DNA of 64,000 nt from CAWDMC01 sp963803295 (lineage in GTDB: Bacteria; Acidobacteriota; Terriglobia; UBA7540), in assembly GCA_963803295.1 (NCBI GenBank), contig CAWDMC010000009.1, forward strand, positions 682,001-746,000. The letters are read 5' to 3'. Position 1 is the first letter of the stretch, and every line of letters begins with the position of its first letter. The notes beneath the pieces were generated by a model. That model did not search any database. It had not been told where the DNA came from and worked only from the letters and a program-made list of their open reading frames with translations. Below, in pieces: positions 17,436-26,247 of this stretch. The position numbers and the translations under genes were made by a program.

Positions 17436-17945
17436 ATGAAGCCAAAGAACACCATCTGCCTCTGGTTCGACAAAGAAGCACATGAGGCGGCGCGCTTCTA
17501 CGCCGTCACTTTTCCGGATAGTAAAGTAACCGCTGTTCACGAGGCTCCCGGTGACTATCCGAGCGGCAAGAAGGGCGATGTGCTGACGGTGGAGTTCACC
17601 GTCCTCGGCATTCCCTGTCTCGGTCTCAACGGCGGACCGGCGTTCAGGCACAGCGAGGCCTTTTCCTTCCAGATCGCGACGGAGAATCAGGAAGAGACGG
17701 ACCGTTACTGGAACGCGATCGTCGGCAATGGCGGCTCGGAAAGCCAGTGCGGTTGGTGCAAGGACCGCTGGGGCCTCTCCTGGCAGATCACCCCGCGCAC
17801 CCTAACCGACGCGCTTGCGGCTGGTGGCGGTGAGGCAAAGCGCGCCTTCGAGGCGATGATGACGATGAAGAAGATCGACATCGCCGCCATCGAGGCAGCG
17901 CGGCGAGGCGACGTGAACACGCCGACACGCGTTCCGGCGAAGTAG
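17436..17945 (+). CDS. VOC/PhnB-like protein (3-demethylubiquinone-9 3-methyltransferase domain)
   Basis: The 169-aa product opens K-N-T-I-C-L-W-F-D-K-E-A-H-E-A-A-R-F-Y and continues with G-D-V-L-T-V-E-F-T-V-L-G, G-L-N-G-G-P-A-F and C-G-W-C-K-D-R-W-G-L-S-W-Q, the pattern of the PhnB-like subgroup of the vicinal oxygen chelate fold. Despite the domain name, members rarely have proven methyltransferase activity. An AAGGAG site precedes the ATG. It sits between two copies of a dispersed repeat, beside an SDR gene, which could reflect a moved block. Confidence 0.85.
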   Translation: MKPKNTICLWFDKEAHEAARFYAVTFPDSKVTAVHEAPGDYPSGKKGDVLTVEFTVLGIPCLGLNGGPAFRHSEAFSFQIATENQEETDRYWNAIVGNGGSESQCGWCKDRWGLSWQITPRTLTDALAAGGGEAKRAFEAMMTMKKIDIAAIEAARRGDVNTPTRVPAK

Positions 17946-18051
17946 GTCCACCGTTGCGGTGTTTGTATCCACGATCAGCTTGTGCGGCACGACCGCATGA
18001 ACCGCATCTACTCCAGTCTTTCTACACTTGCACCGTCTGGGAGCGAGTTGA

Positions 18052-18858
18052 ATGCCGCAAAAAAAAGTCATCCTGGTGACAGGCGCTTCCTCCGGCATCG
18101 GCGCGGCGATTGCCGGGCGACTTGCCCAGGAGGGTCATGTTGTCTTTGGAACGGGCCGCAGCACTTCTGGGACGAGTCGGCAAGGCGTAGTGCTGATGCC
18201 GCTGGATGTGCGCTCCGGCGATTCGGTCGTCGCCTGCGTCGAAGAGATCCTCGGTCGTGCTGGCCGACTCGATGCCGTGGTGAACAACGCCGGTTACCTC
18301 TTGGCCGGGGCGGTCGAAGAGGTGACTCTCGATCAGGCAAAGGCCCAGTTTGAGACGAACTTCTTCGGTATGGTAAGGGTAGTTCAGGCGGTTCTTCCCA
18401 CCATGCGAAAACAAGGATGCGGACAAATCGTAAACGTCAGCTCGCTGGCAGGGTTGGTTCCGATGCCGTTCTGGGGATTCTACAACGCCAGCAAAGCGGC
18501 AGTGGAAGGTCTCACCGAGTCCCTGAGGATCGAGCTCAAGCCGCTTGGCATTGGCGTTTCGCTGGTGGAGCCGGGAACGATCAAGACACCGTTCTACGCG
18601 CAGCCGGCCGCCTCCGCGATGCAGGCGTATGCTCCCTGGCGTGATCGGGCATTGGCGGCCTTTCAGGGCTTCGAAGCCAAAGCTCCCGGACCCGAAGCGG
18701 TGGCATCTGTGGTATCGAGAATCGTCCAACGGAACTCGCCGCCATTGCACAACAGTGTAACCTTCCAGGCAACACTTCTCATCACACTCCGGCGACTCCT
18801 CCCGGCTCAGATTTTCGAAGCCTTACTGCGGGTGGTTTTCGGACTTGATCGCGATTGA
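18052..18858 (+). CDS. Short-chain dehydrogenase/reductase
   Basis: The 268-aa classical SDR has the cofactor motif V-T-G-A-S-S-G-I-G (9-17), N-N-A-G (about 80), a catalytic Ser in N-V-S-S-L-A-G and Y-N-A-S-K with the catalytic Tyr and Lys. The arginine following the second strand (T-G-R-S) favours NADP(H). The C-terminal part is longer than a minimal SDR and has a hydrophobic end (L-L-P-A-Q-I-F-E-A-L-L-R-V-V-F). The substrate is unknown. Confidence 0.88.
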   Translation: MPQKKVILVTGASSGIGAAIAGRLAQEGHVVFGTGRSTSGTSRQGVVLMPLDVRSGDSVVACVEEILGRAGRLDAVVNNAGYLLAGAVEEVTLDQAKAQFETNFFGMVRVVQAVLPTMRKQGCGQIVNVSSLAGLVPMPFWGFYNASKAAVEGLTESLRIELKPLGIGVSLVEPGTIKTPFYAQPAASAMQAYAPWRDRALAAFQGFEAKAPGPEAVASVVSRIVQRNSPPLHNSVTFQATLLITLRRLLPAQIFEALLRVVFGLDRD

Positions 18859-19244
18859 GCTCATTGAGCGCCCGCCACGCCCAATAGGCCGAAGCCTGGC
18901 TGGCGCAGACCCTTCTTCTCAGGTCCGCGCTCTTGCGCAAGATCCGCTTTTGAGGCGAAGCAAGCATAGCGCAGACGTGTTCCTTACGTCTGCGGCCTTT
19001 GGTGGAGATTCTCGAACGAGCCACGGACCCACAAATCAGGTCCGCGCTACCTCGTCTCCCTTTTGTGATCCAAAACGCCCTTGGCACCACCCTTCCAGCC
19101 AGGGCACCTCCTCTGGCTGGCGCCGGCCTGCTTTCGACCCACGATCACTAGAAAGCTCCCCTCGCCGCAGCCATTTTCCCCCAAAGGTGGGCAGAGCACG
19201 GCTAAACGCACAGAGAGGCGACATTACTCAGGGCACTGGGACTC
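18859..19244. other. Intergenic region holding a dispersed repeat
   Basis: No gene was recognised. The left third is the palindromic repeat at 18966-19050. The remainder (19051-19244) has no clear reading frame or strong hairpin. The leftward gene that follows ends at 19245. Confidence 0.5.
18966..19050. repeat. Dispersed palindromic repeat, copy 2
   Basis: This 85-bp unit resembles copy 1 at 17176-17259: ATAGCGCAGACG, a GCAGACG/CGTCTGC hairpin, then GGACC...GGTCCGCGCTAC. It keeps the outer GCGC and CTAC ends better than copy 1. A GTAGCGC start and GCGCTAC end make the full unit palindromic. Confidence 0.8.
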
Positions 19245-19880
19245 TTACTCAGCGGCGCTGCGCGAATCCACCCAGATCCGTACCGTCTCGTCCTGATCCT
19301 CGACGTTCACCAACTCGGTATCGCCACTAGCCTGAAGGGCCCGCACGGCTGCGGCAAGATCGAGCTCCTGATTCCCTCCCGAGAGCAGCGCCTCCGCCAC
19401 CGTGAAGGGTACTCGGATATCCACCTGCTGAGCTTTCCCGTGCTTGCCGGAATCTTCCTGCACCTTCACCACCAGGAAGCCCTCCGATTTGGCCACGCGC
19501 ACATGGTCATGACGGTCGTGAACCGTGACAAACTCGCCGTCCGAGGCGTTGCGCACCGCTTCGAGCAGTACAGGCAGGTCGATTTCTCCGACACGACCGT
19601 TGAGCTTGATCTTTCCATGTTGCAGGTTCTCAGCGTGGATCGCAGGCAGAACCTTCTCCGCCAGCTCCAACGGTACATTTACCCGCACTAGTTCGGGATT
19701 AGCCGCTGACTTGCCCTCCACTTTGACGTGCAGCCAGCGTCCCGTAGAACTTGGCGGCGCGGCTGTTAACCTTGGCATGAGGGAAGTAAGCATCATCGCG
19801 GCCCCCGCCACGACCGATGCAATCCGGATCACACATCGCGGTCCGGCCGACTGCCTATCTCTAATACCTTCTGAATTCAT
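19245..19880 (-). CDS. Exported protein with two related alpha/beta repeats, unknown function
   Basis: The 211-aa product has a signal-type N-terminus (about 15-45, ending R-L-T-A-A-P). The mature part holds two similar halves: V-R-V-N-V-P-L-E-L-A-E-K-V ... L-L-E-A-V-R-N ... F-V-T-V-H-D-R-H-D-H-V-R-V, and V-D-I-R-V-P-F-T-V-A-E-A-L ... L-A-A-A-V-R-A-L ... L-V-N-V-E-D-Q-D-E-T-V-R-I-W-V. This points to an internal duplication of an approximately 65-residue module. The first copy is richer in His and Asp. The ATG at 19880 has a GGAGGACACC site. No function is known. Confidence 0.7.
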   Translation of the reverse strand: MNSEGIRDRQSAGPRCVIRIASVVAGAAMMLTSLMPRLTAAPPSSTGRWLHVKVEGKSAANPELVRVNVPLELAEKVLPAIHAENLQHGKIKLNGRVGEIDLPVLLEAVRNASDGEFVTVHDRHDHVRVAKSEGFLVVKVQEDSGKHGKAQQVDIRVPFTVAEALLSGGNQELDLAAAVRALQASGDTELVNVEDQDETVRIWVDSRSAAE

Positions 19881-20227
19881 GGTGTCCTCCTCGAAGCTCA
19901 TCCAAAAGAACGCATGCAACGGGCAAGAAGTTCCAGAACAATTTGCTGACACGTGGGACTAGGCGATTGGGACGACCGGGTGCCGCCGGCTGGTGGATAG
20001 AAGGAGAAGCAGCCAGAGGTCCGAAGAGGTCCGAACAAGCGACTTGAAATCCAGCCAATTATGGAGGACTATGCCCAGCTACACGTCAAGCGTGACTCAC
20101 AGTGCCGCTCGGAGTCCGTGCTCGATCGGAGCACTTCGCAACACGCTCCTCCTCCATTCGAGAAAGCGACGGCACTTGGTGGATCACCTATGCCTAAAAC
20201 CAAATTCACACGCGCAGGAGTATGCAT
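19881..20227. other. Divergent promoter region
   Basis: It separates the leftward duplicated-module gene from the rightward glycosidase. A short rightward reading from 20061 has no family features. An AGGAG ribosome site at 20216-20220 serves the glycosidase. No clear operator palindrome was seen. Confidence 0.45.
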
Positions 20228-22537
20228 ATGGTCAAATTCGATAGACGGCAATTCCTTGAGATCAGTGCCGCGTCGTGCCTGATGGGAACAATGGCGTTTG
20301 ACACTGCGGCACAGCCAGGGGACATCGTGGACTCGGGCAAATCTATCAGGATCGAGAGGCAACACTATGTCTGGGAGTGGTCGGCGGAGACTGATCGCTT
20401 CCGCATTCTCGATCAGCGCGGACGTCAACTGACGAGCGGCCCTCTGCAACCTGCCGTGGTCGTGCAAAACGCCGGCAAAGGCGGCAACCGGCGATCCGCG
20501 CCCGGCAAGCTGGAGAGCCACCACGTCGAGGGTAACCGTGTCCTCTGGACTTACAGCCACGTGAACGGCCGGGGTAAGCTCTCGCTCTACTGGCATTTCG
20601 ACGATCACGGCGTTTGGACCGAGCCCGTCACCTATGAGACTCCGGCGGCCGAGGACGTGGTAAGCCTGAACCTCTTTGCGGAGGCGGCGGACAATGCCAA
20701 GCCTTCCCTTGAGACCACTAACCTGGTGCTTCCGGGTATCTGCGAAAGTGAAGCCGCAAGTCCAATCACCGCTAGCTGGATGAACTGGAGCACCCGCACG
20801 TGGATCGGACGCGGATCCCCTGCTGCGGGAGGCTTGACGCAACAGTGGGGTTTGCCGGCTCACTTCTTCTGCGGCTTCCGTTGGACTTCTGATCTTGAGC
20901 CTGCGGGGGAGGACGGAGTGACGCGTGCTTTCTGCTGCGGGCTGACCGAGCTTCCAAACAGCGACTTATTCGTGGAGCAGCGTGGAGGCCGTGGCAGTTT
21001 GATTTTTGACTACCGCGGCGATCTGTGGGGTCACTTGCGCGGTCCGGGCAAGTTCACGCTGAGCGCAGGCCTCTTCTGGACCTTCGCTCCCAACTATTAC
21101 GAAGCGATCCGGAAATACTATCAAGGGCTGCTGGCGACAGGGATCATCCAGAGGAAAGTGAACTCGGCGAAGAAGAACGAGGTCCTCCTAACGCCTCAGT
21201 GGTGCACATGGGGTGAGCAGGTCGCTCTCCACAAAGAAGGCAGCGAACTAAATCAGACGGCTCTCGAGAAATTCTACGAAGAAGTGAAACTATCCGGCCT
21301 GGCCGCTGGCATGTTCTCAATCGACGATAAGTGGGAGGGCAAGTACGGCAATCTCCAACATTCGGCGGAACGCTTGCCGCGCTTCGAGCAATTCCTGGAC
21401 GGCGTTCGAGCCGATGGCCGCCGCATCGGGCTCTGGGCGGCGTTCATGCGCTCGGAAGATCCGGCCGAGCTCGGCCTGACGCCCGCCCAGATGCTGCACC
21501 AAGTGGATGGCAGGCCCTTCCTGGTTGGCAGTGCACCGGCAAAATACTACATTCTCGACTTCACCCGTCCCGAGGTGGAAAAAGTGCTGACCGAACTGGC
21601 TCGAAGGTTCGTCCGGCGCTATAAGCCCGATCTCGTGAAATTCGACTTTGGTTACGAGATTCCCGCGCTCGATACCGCAGCCCCTCACGACATGCGCTGG
21701 GCGGGTGAACGGATGATGGCCAAAGGACTGGACGTGGTGGTCAAGGCCATGCGCCAGGAGAACCCTGATATCGTCGTGATGTACTACGAACTCTCCCCCC
21801 TTTTCACCGACTATTTTGATCTGCACAGTCCCGACGACCTATTTATGGCAAAGGGCGAGTACGAGATTGAGGCCAACCGCCGTTTCTTCTTCAGTGGGTT
21901 ATGTGGCGAGTTCGGCATGCCAACCTACGGCTCCTCGGGCTACGACTGGGTGAGTGGACCCGAGATCTGGTTTGACTCGGCACCGATCGGCACGCTCGGC
22001 TGTCTTGGCAGCCTGGGCGGCAACGACGAAGCCGGCAGCCAGCCCACCCCTGAACGCATCGCCAAATACAACGGCTTGACCCATCTCGTGCGACCGGGGA
22101 ACCAGTTCACGATTCAACCGATTGACGCAGTCTATAACGCTCCGACCCGCGGAGCTCATGCATCCTCCTGGGCGCGCCTGGAGAACGGCGAAGTTGTGTT
22201 ACTGGCCCTCCGCCAGCGCGGTCTGGAAGGAGGCCCGGGCACCAACGAGTTCGGTGGGTTCGCGAGTACCACAGCGTCCGTCGTTATCGCTTCGAGAACC
22301 CCAGCAGGATTAGCCCAGACGACAAAATTGGGAGTAGTGCCGTACGGAGAGGGCGTGCTCAGGATCCGGCGCGCTTCGAAGGCCGCTGTGGCTGCGGATG
22401 CTACCGAACACTCTTTCGGTGGACATTCCAAGGCCAGCCGCCTCGCGGTGGCCGACGGAGTAATAGAGGTACCCCTTCGAGAACGGGGCGAAAACCGGGA
22501 GCCGCTCGAATGGATCGAAATTGAGTTTCAGGGCTAA
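20228..22537 (+). CDS. Exported clan-D-like glycosidase (GH36/GH31 type)
   Basis: The product is about 769 aa. An N-terminal twin-arginine-like signal (D-R-R-Q-F-L-E-I-S-A-A-S-C-L) suggests Tat export of a folded enzyme. An N-terminal beta-sandwich (about 40-280) precedes a TIM barrel with F-S-I-D-D-K-W, G-L-W-A-A-F-M and Y-I-L-D-F-T-R-P-E-V. The barrel also has L-V-K-F-D-F-G-Y-E, whose Asp473 aligns with the catalytic nucleophile of GH36 and GH31. A C-terminal beta domain follows. The sugar cannot be read, though an alpha-galactosidase or alpha-glucosidase type is likely. The ATG at 20228 is preferred over 20222 because of its spacing from AGGAG. It opens the sugar island. Confidence 0.78.
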   Translation: MVKFDRRQFLEISAASCLMGTMAFDTAAQPGDIVDSGKSIRIERQHYVWEWSAETDRFRILDQRGRQLTSGPLQPAVVVQNAGKGGNRRSAPGKLESHHVEGNRVLWTYSHVNGRGKLSLYWHFDDHGVWTEPVTYETPAAEDVVSLNLFAEAADNAKPSLETTNLVLPGICESEAASPITASWMNWSTRTWIGRGSPAAGGLTQQWGLPAHFFCGFRWTSDLEPAGEDGVTRAFCCGLTELPNSDLFVEQRGGRGSLIFDYRGDLWGHLRGPGKFTLSAGLFWTFAPNYYEAIRKYYQGLLATGIIQRKVNSAKKNEVLLTPQWCTWGEQVALHKEGSELNQTALEKFYEEVKLSGLAAGMFSIDDKWEGKYGNLQHSAERLPRFEQFLDGVRADGRRIGLWAAFMRSEDPAELGLTPAQMLHQVDGRPFLVGSAPAKYYILDFTRPEVEKVLTELARRFVRRYKPDLVKFDFGYEIPALDTAAPHDMRWAGERMMAKGLDVVVKAMRQENPDIVVMYYELSPLFTDYFDLHSPDDLFMAKGEYEIEANRRFFFSGLCGEFGMPTYGSSGYDWVSGPEIWFDSAPIGTLGCLGSLGGNDEAGSQPTPERIAKYNGLTHLVRPGNQFTIQPIDAVYNAPTRGAHASSWARLENGEVVLLALRQRGLEGGPGTNEFGGFASTTASVVIASRTPAGLAQTTKLGVVPYGEGVLRIRRASKAAVAADATEHSFGGHSKASRLAVADGVIEVPLRERGENREPLEWIEIEFQG

Positions 22538-22690
22538 GGCGTTCAATTCTCCACTAGCCGCCACCAGGACAAATCGCGTCCGGAGGGCAGCCATCGAGGA
22601 GGCCAGTCACACGAAGAGTCTGTTTCAGGTCATCCAGCAAGGCCAGGCTGAAGCTGGGGGCCGCGGCGAATTTCCGGTTCGAAGGATCAG

Positions 22691-23788
22691 TCAAGCCCCC
22701 GTGGCAGATAGACCCTCGACCCGGATGGGATAGCGTCCGTACAGCTTGACAGTTTGATACATCCGCAGGGCGTTCTCAACCGGAACCAGATCATGAACCT
22801 CGCTGGAAGACCCGATCAGAATTCCTCCCTGCGGTCCAAGTTTCTCAATGATCTCGAGGGTCTCCTGCTCAACATCCTCCGGAGTTCCATGGGGCAGAGT
22901 CGTTTCGCAGCAGACATTGCCAAACAGCAGAGTACGCGGGTAGTTCCTGCGAATCTGAAAAATGTCGTTACAGCCGTTTCGCTCGATGGGATTGAAGCCG
23001 TCGGCCCCGAGTTCGTTCACCACAATGGGCAGGATTTTCTCCGCTTGGCCATCGGTGTGATATAGGAACTTCAGCCCCTTGTCCTTGATTGGTTTGGCGA
23101 TCCGCTTCCACATCGGCAAGGCTTTCCGCCGAACGAAATCAGGGCTGAAAATGAGTCCCGCGCTGCCCGACACGTCCTCTCCCATAAACATCAGCGGAGC
23201 TGAGGGATTCTCCGCGTAAACCTCGGCGATATATTGCGAGAAGGTCCCACAGACCTCTATCAGCCGGTCGACCAACTCAGGAGCTTCGTAGATGGCTTCG
23301 CAGAAGAGGGTCATATCGGAGTAGGTGTAGGCGTCGGTAAGCGGGCCTTCCACGGCTCCAATGAAAACAACGTCGAAGGCGTTGTAGACTTCCTTGATCG
23401 AGGCGATCAGCGGCTTGTACCACTCTTCGATCTCGCTCTTCTTGGGCATATTCGGCATGTTCTTCTCGAGCCCCTTAAGATCGTGAAACGGCCGCTTCGA
23501 GATCCACGCCGTTCCGCCCGCTTCGGAAACTTCCCAAGCGGAACAATCAACTCCAAAGAAGCGAATCCAGTTCTGAATCTTAGCGCCCATCCAGTGATGC
23601 TCGGGATCGAAGACGTAGCGCGTGATATCCAAACCAATCTCGTGGGACATTCGGGCATTTCGCTCGATGAGGCTCCCGGCGCCACTGTAGATCTCGAAAA
23701 GCTGGCGGTTGTCGACCAAGTCATAAGTCATGAGGCGGTCCGGGAGTTCCCAATTGATCGTCTTTGTGAATCTCTCCAAATTCGTCAT
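22691..23788 (-). CDS. Uroporphyrinogen-decarboxylase-family protein (MtaA-like), copy 1
   Basis: The 365-aa TIM barrel belongs to the UroD superfamily, which also holds Co-methyltransferases such as MtaA and CmuA. Likely metal-site motifs are F-L-Y-H-T-D-G (about 240) and L-F-G-N-V-C-C-E-T-T-L-P-H-G-T-P-E (about 290-305). It differs from true HemE, lacking the usual N-terminal arginine signature, so heme synthesis is unlikely. An AAGGAAA site lies before the ATG. It is 24 nt after copy 2 and probably co-transcribed. Such paralogues recur near sugar genes in soil bacteria, with unknown chemistry. Confidence 0.82.
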   Translation of the reverse strand: MTNLERFTKTINWELPDRLMTYDLVDNRQLFEIYSGAGSLIERNARMSHEIGLDITRYVFDPEHHWMGAKIQNWIRFFGVDCSAWEVSEAGGTAWISKRPFHDLKGLEKNMPNMPKKSEIEEWYKPLIASIKEVYNAFDVVFIGAVEGPLTDAYTYSDMTLFCEAIYEAPELVDRLIEVCGTFSQYIAEVYAENPSAPLMFMGEDVSGSAGLIFSPDFVRRKALPMWKRIAKPIKDKGLKFLYHTDGQAEKILPIVVNELGADGFNPIERNGCNDIFQIRRNYPRTLLFGNVCCETTLPHGTPEDVEQETLEIIEKLGPQGGILIGSSSEVHDLVPVENALRMYQTVKLYGRYPIRVEGLSATGA

Positions 23789-23812
23789 AAGCGTGTTTCC
23801 TTCGCGGACCTT

Positions 23813-24907
23813 CTAAGCCGCCAGATCGGCGTACTTGGTCTCGGTGATCGCCTTCTGCATCGCCCAGAAATTCTCCAACGGGGTGTCTAACTGGACATGA
23901 TGCGAAGGCGATAGAATCAGACCGCCACCTTTGCCGATTGTGCGCAGTCGTTCCAGGACCTCCCGCCGCACGTCCTCCGGCGTCCCAAACGGCAACGTAT
24001 GCTGCTCGTCCAGGGATCCCCAAAAACAGAGCTTATCGCCGTATTCCCGCTTCAGCCGGACCGGATCCATACAGGCGGGTTGGATCGGATTAAGAATATC
24101 CACGCCAATCTCAATTAGGTCCGGCACAATGGGATCGATCACGCCGTCGGAATGATAGGCCATCTTGAGATCGGGATTGATCGCCTTGACTTTGGAGACA
24201 AAAGTAGCCATGCGAGGCTTGAGGAACTTGCGCCAGCACTGCGGCGACATCATCATGGCGCTCTGCGCGCCCACATCATCGCCGATCCAGAGCATATCGA
24301 CGCCCATCTCCACCAGTTTCTTGGCGGCTGCGAGGTGGAACCGATACGGGATGTCGAGAATCCTCTCCGCTCTTTCCGGATCAAGCATAAAGTCCATCAT
24401 CAGCCGCTCAAACCCTCGCAAGCCATAAGCGGTTTCAAGAATCGTGGTCACCGTCACACCGGCAATCCAGTATTCATCCTTGAAATCGCGCAGAGTGCGG
24501 GCAGCATCTTCGTAAAGCTCCGGACGGTTGGGGTCCGGAGGGCAGTAGCTGTCAAGGGCTTTGTCATCCGCCAGAGGACGCCTGGCGATCTCCGTGTAGT
24601 TGCCCTTGCCAAATCGAGTCGTGTACTCGCACTGCTTCCACTCAATGCCCCACTCGTTCGTGTAATTACCCTTTTCCAGATAGTAGGAATTGGCCCATCC
24701 CACGGAGGTTAATAGTATGTCTTCGTCCAGGGCGCGCTCGAGCCCATAGGTATTACCACGACCGTGCGGGTTGTGAAAGGAAGCGTCCAGTTGATGCAAA
24801 TCCGTCCGAAGCCTCGAAGCGAACTCCGGAGTAAACCCAATCTGCATGGGACACCTGTCTGGCTCTTCGCGGTTAAGAGCCATCAAGACCCTATCCCTGT
24901 GCTTCAT
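23813..24907 (-). CDS. Uroporphyrinogen-decarboxylase-family protein (MtaA-like), copy 2
   Basis: The 364-aa paralogue of the next gene downstream opens K-H-R-D-R-V-L-M-A-L-N-R-E-E-P-D-R, the usual start of MtaA-like UroD proteins. The barrel has M-A-Y-H-S-D-G and L-C-F-W-G-S-L-D-E-Q-H-T-L-P-F-G-T-P-E. The cysteine pair seen in copy 1 (N-V-C-C) is S-L-D-E here, so the two may have different metal sites or roles. A GGGAGGTG site precedes the ATG. Together the pair may act as a heterodimer or a two-step methyl-transfer system. Confidence 0.82.
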   Translation of the reverse strand: MKHRDRVLMALNREEPDRCPMQIGFTPEFASRLRTDLHQLDASFHNPHGRGNTYGLERALDEDILLTSVGWANSYYLEKGNYTNEWGIEWKQCEYTTRFGKGNYTEIARRPLADDKALDSYCPPDPNRPELYEDAARTLRDFKDEYWIAGVTVTTILETAYGLRGFERLMMDFMLDPERAERILDIPYRFHLAAAKKLVEMGVDMLWIGDDVGAQSAMMMSPQCWRKFLKPRMATFVSKVKAINPDLKMAYHSDGVIDPIVPDLIEIGVDILNPIQPACMDPVRLKREYGDKLCFWGSLDEQHTLPFGTPEDVRREVLERLRTIGKGGGLILSPSHHVQLDTPLENFWAMQKAITETKYADLAA

Positions 24908-24998
24908 GACGTTTGCACCTCCCGGCGATCGTGCTTTCTCCTGAAATTGCGATCCTGTGGCCGACCGGTTTTCAGCCGTGGGTCATTCGATTGAATCA

Positions 24999-26012
24999 TC
25001 AGGCGATTGAACCATCAGGCCTCCCGCGGCGAGGGTCATCCGCCAAATCCACGGTCAACCGCAATTCCCATTCGAGCTGTCCGAACGGAGGGACGACTGG
25101 AAGCTTGCCCCATTGCCGCGCAACGTCCCAACGGTCAAAAGGAGCCGTGCAAGGCTCTGGCGCCACGTTGAACTGACTTCCCCACGCACCTTCATTGACC
25201 CACATGCCGAGGTATGGCACCCGGTCCGCCGGCCATGTCAGCGCCACGGTTTCACGCGACTGCGGGTCGTGGACAATGGCAAATCCTTCATCCAGATCGT
25301 CCGTGCTGAAATACTTGAAGTAGAACTTGCCTTCATTGGGGCCGACACGAGAGAGATCCCACTCTTTTCCGTTAGGCGTGCGGGCAAAAGGATAACTAAA
25401 CCGGCCGCCATATCCGCCCAGCGCCGGCCCCGGAACCGTGTTCATGATGTTGCGCACCGAACCCGGAAGAATGATCCGCGATCCTGGAGTGGTGTTGAAG
25501 AGGGGATGCGCTGCCCACATGGCAGGAAAGGGATAGGCGGAGGGATTCTGGACCTCGTACCGCAGACATACGGTGTTGGGGGTCTCGAATGAAATCTCCT
25601 TAGAAAGCACGTACGGAAACCGGACGCCATGGACCGAGAGACGAACTACAGAGCCTGACACCTCGGTCTGCCACGGAATGCTCCAGACCTCACCATGGTC
25701 GGGCATCAGCGATCCGGACCACGGATACACATCGCAGAGGCACTCGGTGATTGTCGGAAACATCTCATCGAATCCGGCCGGCTCACCGCATTCGTAGGGT
25801 GACGCGTACGCCGCCGGGCGAAAGCTCTCACCCGGCAACTGGTACAGGTGCTCGAATCCAGTTCTCTTGTGGATCAGCGAGGCCATCTTTGAGCCATGAT
25901 GGGGAAGGATGGTCACCCGAAGAATCTCGCTCTCAAGTACAAGGCTTCGCACGTCCTTGTATCTAGATTCTGCAATCGTGATGGGGTGAACTGTCTCAGT
26001 CTTTGCATTCAT
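24999..26012 (-). CDS. Aldose 1-epimerase-like (galactose-mutarotase fold) protein
   Basis: The 337-aa product fits the galactose mutarotase beta-sandwich: V-T-I-L-P-H-H-G-S-K-M-A-S-L near the start, Y-E-C-G-E-P-A-G-F-D-E-M-F-P-T-I, L-R-Y-E-V-Q-N and W-A-A-H-P-L-F (the catalytic His region of aldose epimerases). Late Y-L-G-M-W-V-N-E-G resembles the Glu-bearing strand. It is probably a cytosolic sugar mutarotase serving the fucose/rhamnose-type sugars of the island. It lies upstream of the UroD pair on the same strand (92-nt gap). Confidence 0.75.
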   Translation of the reverse strand: MNAKTETVHPITIAESRYKDVRSLVLESEILRVTILPHHGSKMASLIHKRTGFEHLYQLPGESFRPAAYASPYECGEPAGFDEMFPTITECLCDVYPWSGSLMPDHGEVWSIPWQTEVSGSVVRLSVHGVRFPYVLSKEISFETPNTVCLRYEVQNPSAYPFPAMWAAHPLFNTTPGSRIILPGSVRNIMNTVPGPALGGYGGRFSYPFARTPNGKEWDLSRVGPNEGKFYFKYFSTDDLDEGFAIVHDPQSRETVALTWPADRVPYLGMWVNEGAWGSQFNVAPEPCTAPFDRWDVARQWGKLPVVPPFGQLEWELRLTVDLADDPRRGRPDGSIA

Positions 26013-26247
26013 GGCGGATAGCAGGCTCTCCTTCCGGCGGCATTCGCTTCACCAAGTTACGGAAGGACCTCATTTCGGCGCCCGAGCCCCGAGCGACAGC
26101 GGAACCTACCACGAGGGATCGGCCGTGTCAACAACCTGGGGAAAACGAGGAAAACGAGAGAAGCCATTGGCATCGTTCGGTAATCCTGACGCGCCGGGAG
26201 CACAGTAACCGACGAGGGCACGAAGACTTTCCGTGGATGCCTCGATT

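Noticed and set aside
20061..20282. Small rightward gene upstream of the glycosidase
   Set aside because: It overlaps the glycosidase start in another frame and has no recognisable features.
22691..24907. Authentic hemE (uroporphyrinogen decarboxylase) genes
   Set aside because: The sequences resemble MtaA/CmuA-type relatives, are duplicated in a sugar island, and lack the HemE N-terminal arginine signature.
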